Source: Comamonas piscis (GTDB taxonomy: Bacteria; Pseudomonadota; Gammaproteobacteria; Burkholderiales; Burkholderiaceae_C). Taken from it: 64,000 nt of DNA. Shown one piece after another: positions 62,988 through 64,000 of the stretch. The notes under the pieces were generated by a model. That model made no database searches and was not told the DNA's origin. It saw only the letters and a program-made list of their open reading frames with translations. Position numbers and translations under genes: made by a program. The stretch lies in contig NZ_CP058554.1 in NCBI RefSeq assembly GCF_014109725.1, forward strand, positions 3,906,001 through 3,970,000. The letters are read 5' to 3'. Position 1 is the stretch's first letter, and each line of letters begins with the position of its first letter.

Positions 62988-63022
62988 GCCCTGTCTGCCA
63001 ATACTAGTCAATATGACAGGGC
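62988..63022 (+). other. rpsU leader hairpin
   Basis: GCCCTGTC (62988-62995) and GACAGGGC (63015-63022) form a perfect 8-bp stem with a 19-nt AT-rich loop, about 15 nt after the expected transcript start. It could be an autoregulatory leader element for S21. Confidence 0.6.
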
Positions 63023-63096
63023 AAAACCGCCATTCAAGGCTTTGGGGCCCGATCTTTCCCAAAACCCGCTGTTGGCACCAATGGAAACATTAGCTA

Positions 63097-63309
63097 ATGA
63101 CGACTATCCGTGTAAAAGAAAACGAACCCTTTGACGTTGCGCTGCGCCGCTTCAAGCGCACCATCGAAAAACTGGGCCTGCTGACCGACCTGCGCGCTCG
63201 CGAGTTCTACGAAAAGCCAACCGCTGAGCGTAAGCGCAAGAAGGCTGCTGCCGTCAAGCGCCACTACAAGCGCGTTCGCAGCATGCAGCTGCCCAAGAAG
63301 CTGTACTAA
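63097..63309 (+). CDS. rpsU: 30S ribosomal protein S21
   Basis: 70 residues, highly basic, near-identical in layout to other S21 proteins: [20 protein letters not shown] (core [16 protein letters not shown]), ARE FYEKPT-type middle ([21 protein letters not shown] in parts) and basic C-terminal tail. S21 binds 16S rRNA near the anti-Shine-Dalgarno and helps initiation. Strong sigma-70 promoter and structured leader upstream. Followed by its own terminator and then yqeY, a common neighbour. Confidence 0.97.
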
Positions 63310-63355
63310 TTGCAGCGTTCACACGCCCGGCGCTATTTGCCCAGGCTGTGACACC

Positions 63356-63388
63356 ACCCGCGCTCGGGACGCCAGGCGCGGGTTTTTT
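63356..63388 (+). terminator. intrinsic terminator after rpsU
   Basis: ACCCGCGC (63356-63363) and GCGCGGGT (63376-63383) form an 8-bp stem followed by T6. Confidence 0.88.
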
Positions 63389-63460
63389 ATTTTCTGGCCA
63401 CGGCCAGCATTGTTAGGCAGACCGCTGCTTGCTCGGACGGCCTGCCACCAGGAGCCTGTT

Positions 63461-63907
63461 ATGAGCTTGAAAGCACAAATCACCGAAGACATGAAGACAG
63501 CGATGCGCGCCAAGGACACGGAACGCCTGGGCACCATCCGCTTGCTGCAAGCTGCGATGAAGCAGAAGGAAGTCGATGAGCGCGTCGAGATCGACGACAC
63601 CATGGTGATCGCCATCGTCGACAAGATGATCAAGCAGCGCAAGGACAGCATTGCCGCGTTTGAAGGCGCAGGTCGCCAGGATCTGGCCGACAAGGAAAAG
63701 TCTGAGATCGAGGTCATCAAGGCCTATCTGCCAGAGCGCATGACCGCCGAAGAAGTGACCGCCGCCGTCAAGGCCATCGTGGCCGAGCTGGGTGCCGCAG
63801 GTCCTGGCGACATGGGCAAGGTCATGGGCGCCGTCAAGACCCAGCTGGCCGGCAAGGCCGACATGGGCCAGGTCTCTGCCGCTGTAAAAGCCGCACTCGC
63901 ACCCTGA
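63461..63907 (+). CDS. yqeY: GatB/YqeY domain protein
   Basis: 148 residues. Start at 63461 has AGGAG 8 nt upstream; a frame from 63410 has no support. SLKAQITEDMKTAMRAKDTERLGTIRLL (core MKTAMRAKDTERL) and the GDMGKVMGAVKTQLAGKADM segment are the YqeY domain also found at the C-terminus of GatB and GlnRS. It may aid tRNA-dependent amidation, but free-standing YqeY has no proven role. Downstream of rpsU, as in many proteobacteria (rpsU-yqeY-dnaG). Confidence 0.93.
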   Translation: MSLKAQITEDMKTAMRAKDTERLGTIRLLQAAMKQKEVDERVEIDDTMVIAIVDKMIKQRKDSIAAFEGAGRQDLADKEKSEIEVIKAYLPERMTAEEVTAAVKAIVAELGAAGPGDMGKVMGAVKTQLAGKADMGQVSAAVKAALAP

Positions 63908-63953
63908 TCGCTTTGATCCACGGCACGGGGCAGCAGTGCCCCAGCGCCGCCAT

Positions 63954-63991
63954 AAAAAAACCACTGCAGCAAGCGCTACAGTGGTTTTTTT
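63954..63991. terminator. bidirectional terminator after yqeY
   Basis: A-run 63954-63960, CCACTG (63961-63966) and CAGTGG (63979-63984) with an inner AGC/GCT pairing, then seven T. It ends the yqeY unit and may also end a converging gene outside the window. Confidence 0.88.
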
Positions 63992-64000
63992 GTGGGCACT

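Overview
The window is GC-rich, densely packed bacterial chromosome. Its gene content and order point to the Burkholderiales, family Comamonadaceae, and look Comamonas- or Delftia-like: ribH-nusB-aminotransferase-ybgC-tolQRA, a Bug-type solute receptor in a catabolic operon, xseB-ispA-dxs, ppc divergent from hemCDXY, and a YceI/cytochrome b561 cluster. The species call is inference from gene content; no marker such as 16S rRNA lies here. I see no prophage, integrase, transposase or CRISPR array.

Layout. 1-5122: end of riboflavin synthesis (ribH), nusB, a PLP aminotransferase, then ybgC-tolQ-tolR-tolA, which stops at a strong terminator without tolB-pal. 5225-8255 (minus): a four-gene putative catabolic operon (two short-chain dehydrogenases, a Bug receptor, a dihydroxyacetophenone-dioxygenase-like cupin) with repeated ATATGGA motifs upstream. 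8452-14306: uppP, an ABC ATPase with an unusual P-loop, a small unknown gene, and modE divergent from modABC. 14374-19247: an OmpA-like protein and a TRAP transporter whose receptor gene converges on its permease genes. 19515-24265: dxs, ispA and xseB (minus), divergent from a Rieske oxygenase. 24414-28923: a DMT transporter, a sulfurtransferase, a secreted trypsin-fold protease with three C-terminal repeats, and an SMR efflux pump. 29074-36341: ppc, then hemC-hemD-hemX-hemY. 36613-42553: cytochrome b561, two yceI genes, valS and galU. 42663-44630: tusA-like, Nudix hydrolase, cysM and tRNA-Leu(CAA). 44939-48908: a lipoprotein, a DUF11 protein with a C-terminal sorting-type tail, and a gene-poor, AT-richer stretch. 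48909-59474: a DNA/RNA endonuclease and an MdtABC-type RND efflux operon. 59475-63907: a gene-free segment with duplicated DnaA-box-like sequences, then a small unknown gene, tenA, an HI0933-family flavoprotein, rpsU and yqeY.

The most unusual non-coding signal is a dispersed repeat of about 80 bp with imperfect inverted ends, present in four copies. The copies form two inverted pairs, and each pair brackets one gene: the DMT transporter, and an orphan ORF in the AT-richer region. One copy carries what looks like a nested 63-bp insertion between duplicated 6-mers; another has an internal deletion between 5-mers. A second recurrent pattern is a stem-loop, often followed by a U-run, in the 5' leader of unrelated genes (Rieske oxygenase, cytochrome b561, valS, galU, rpsU). 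This would allow transcription attenuation, but it is unproven.

All assignments come from reading the sequence and from family knowledge; no database search was run. Start codons were moved inward where a Shine-Dalgarno sequence, ATGA overlap or family N-terminus favoured it, and this is noted gene by gene.
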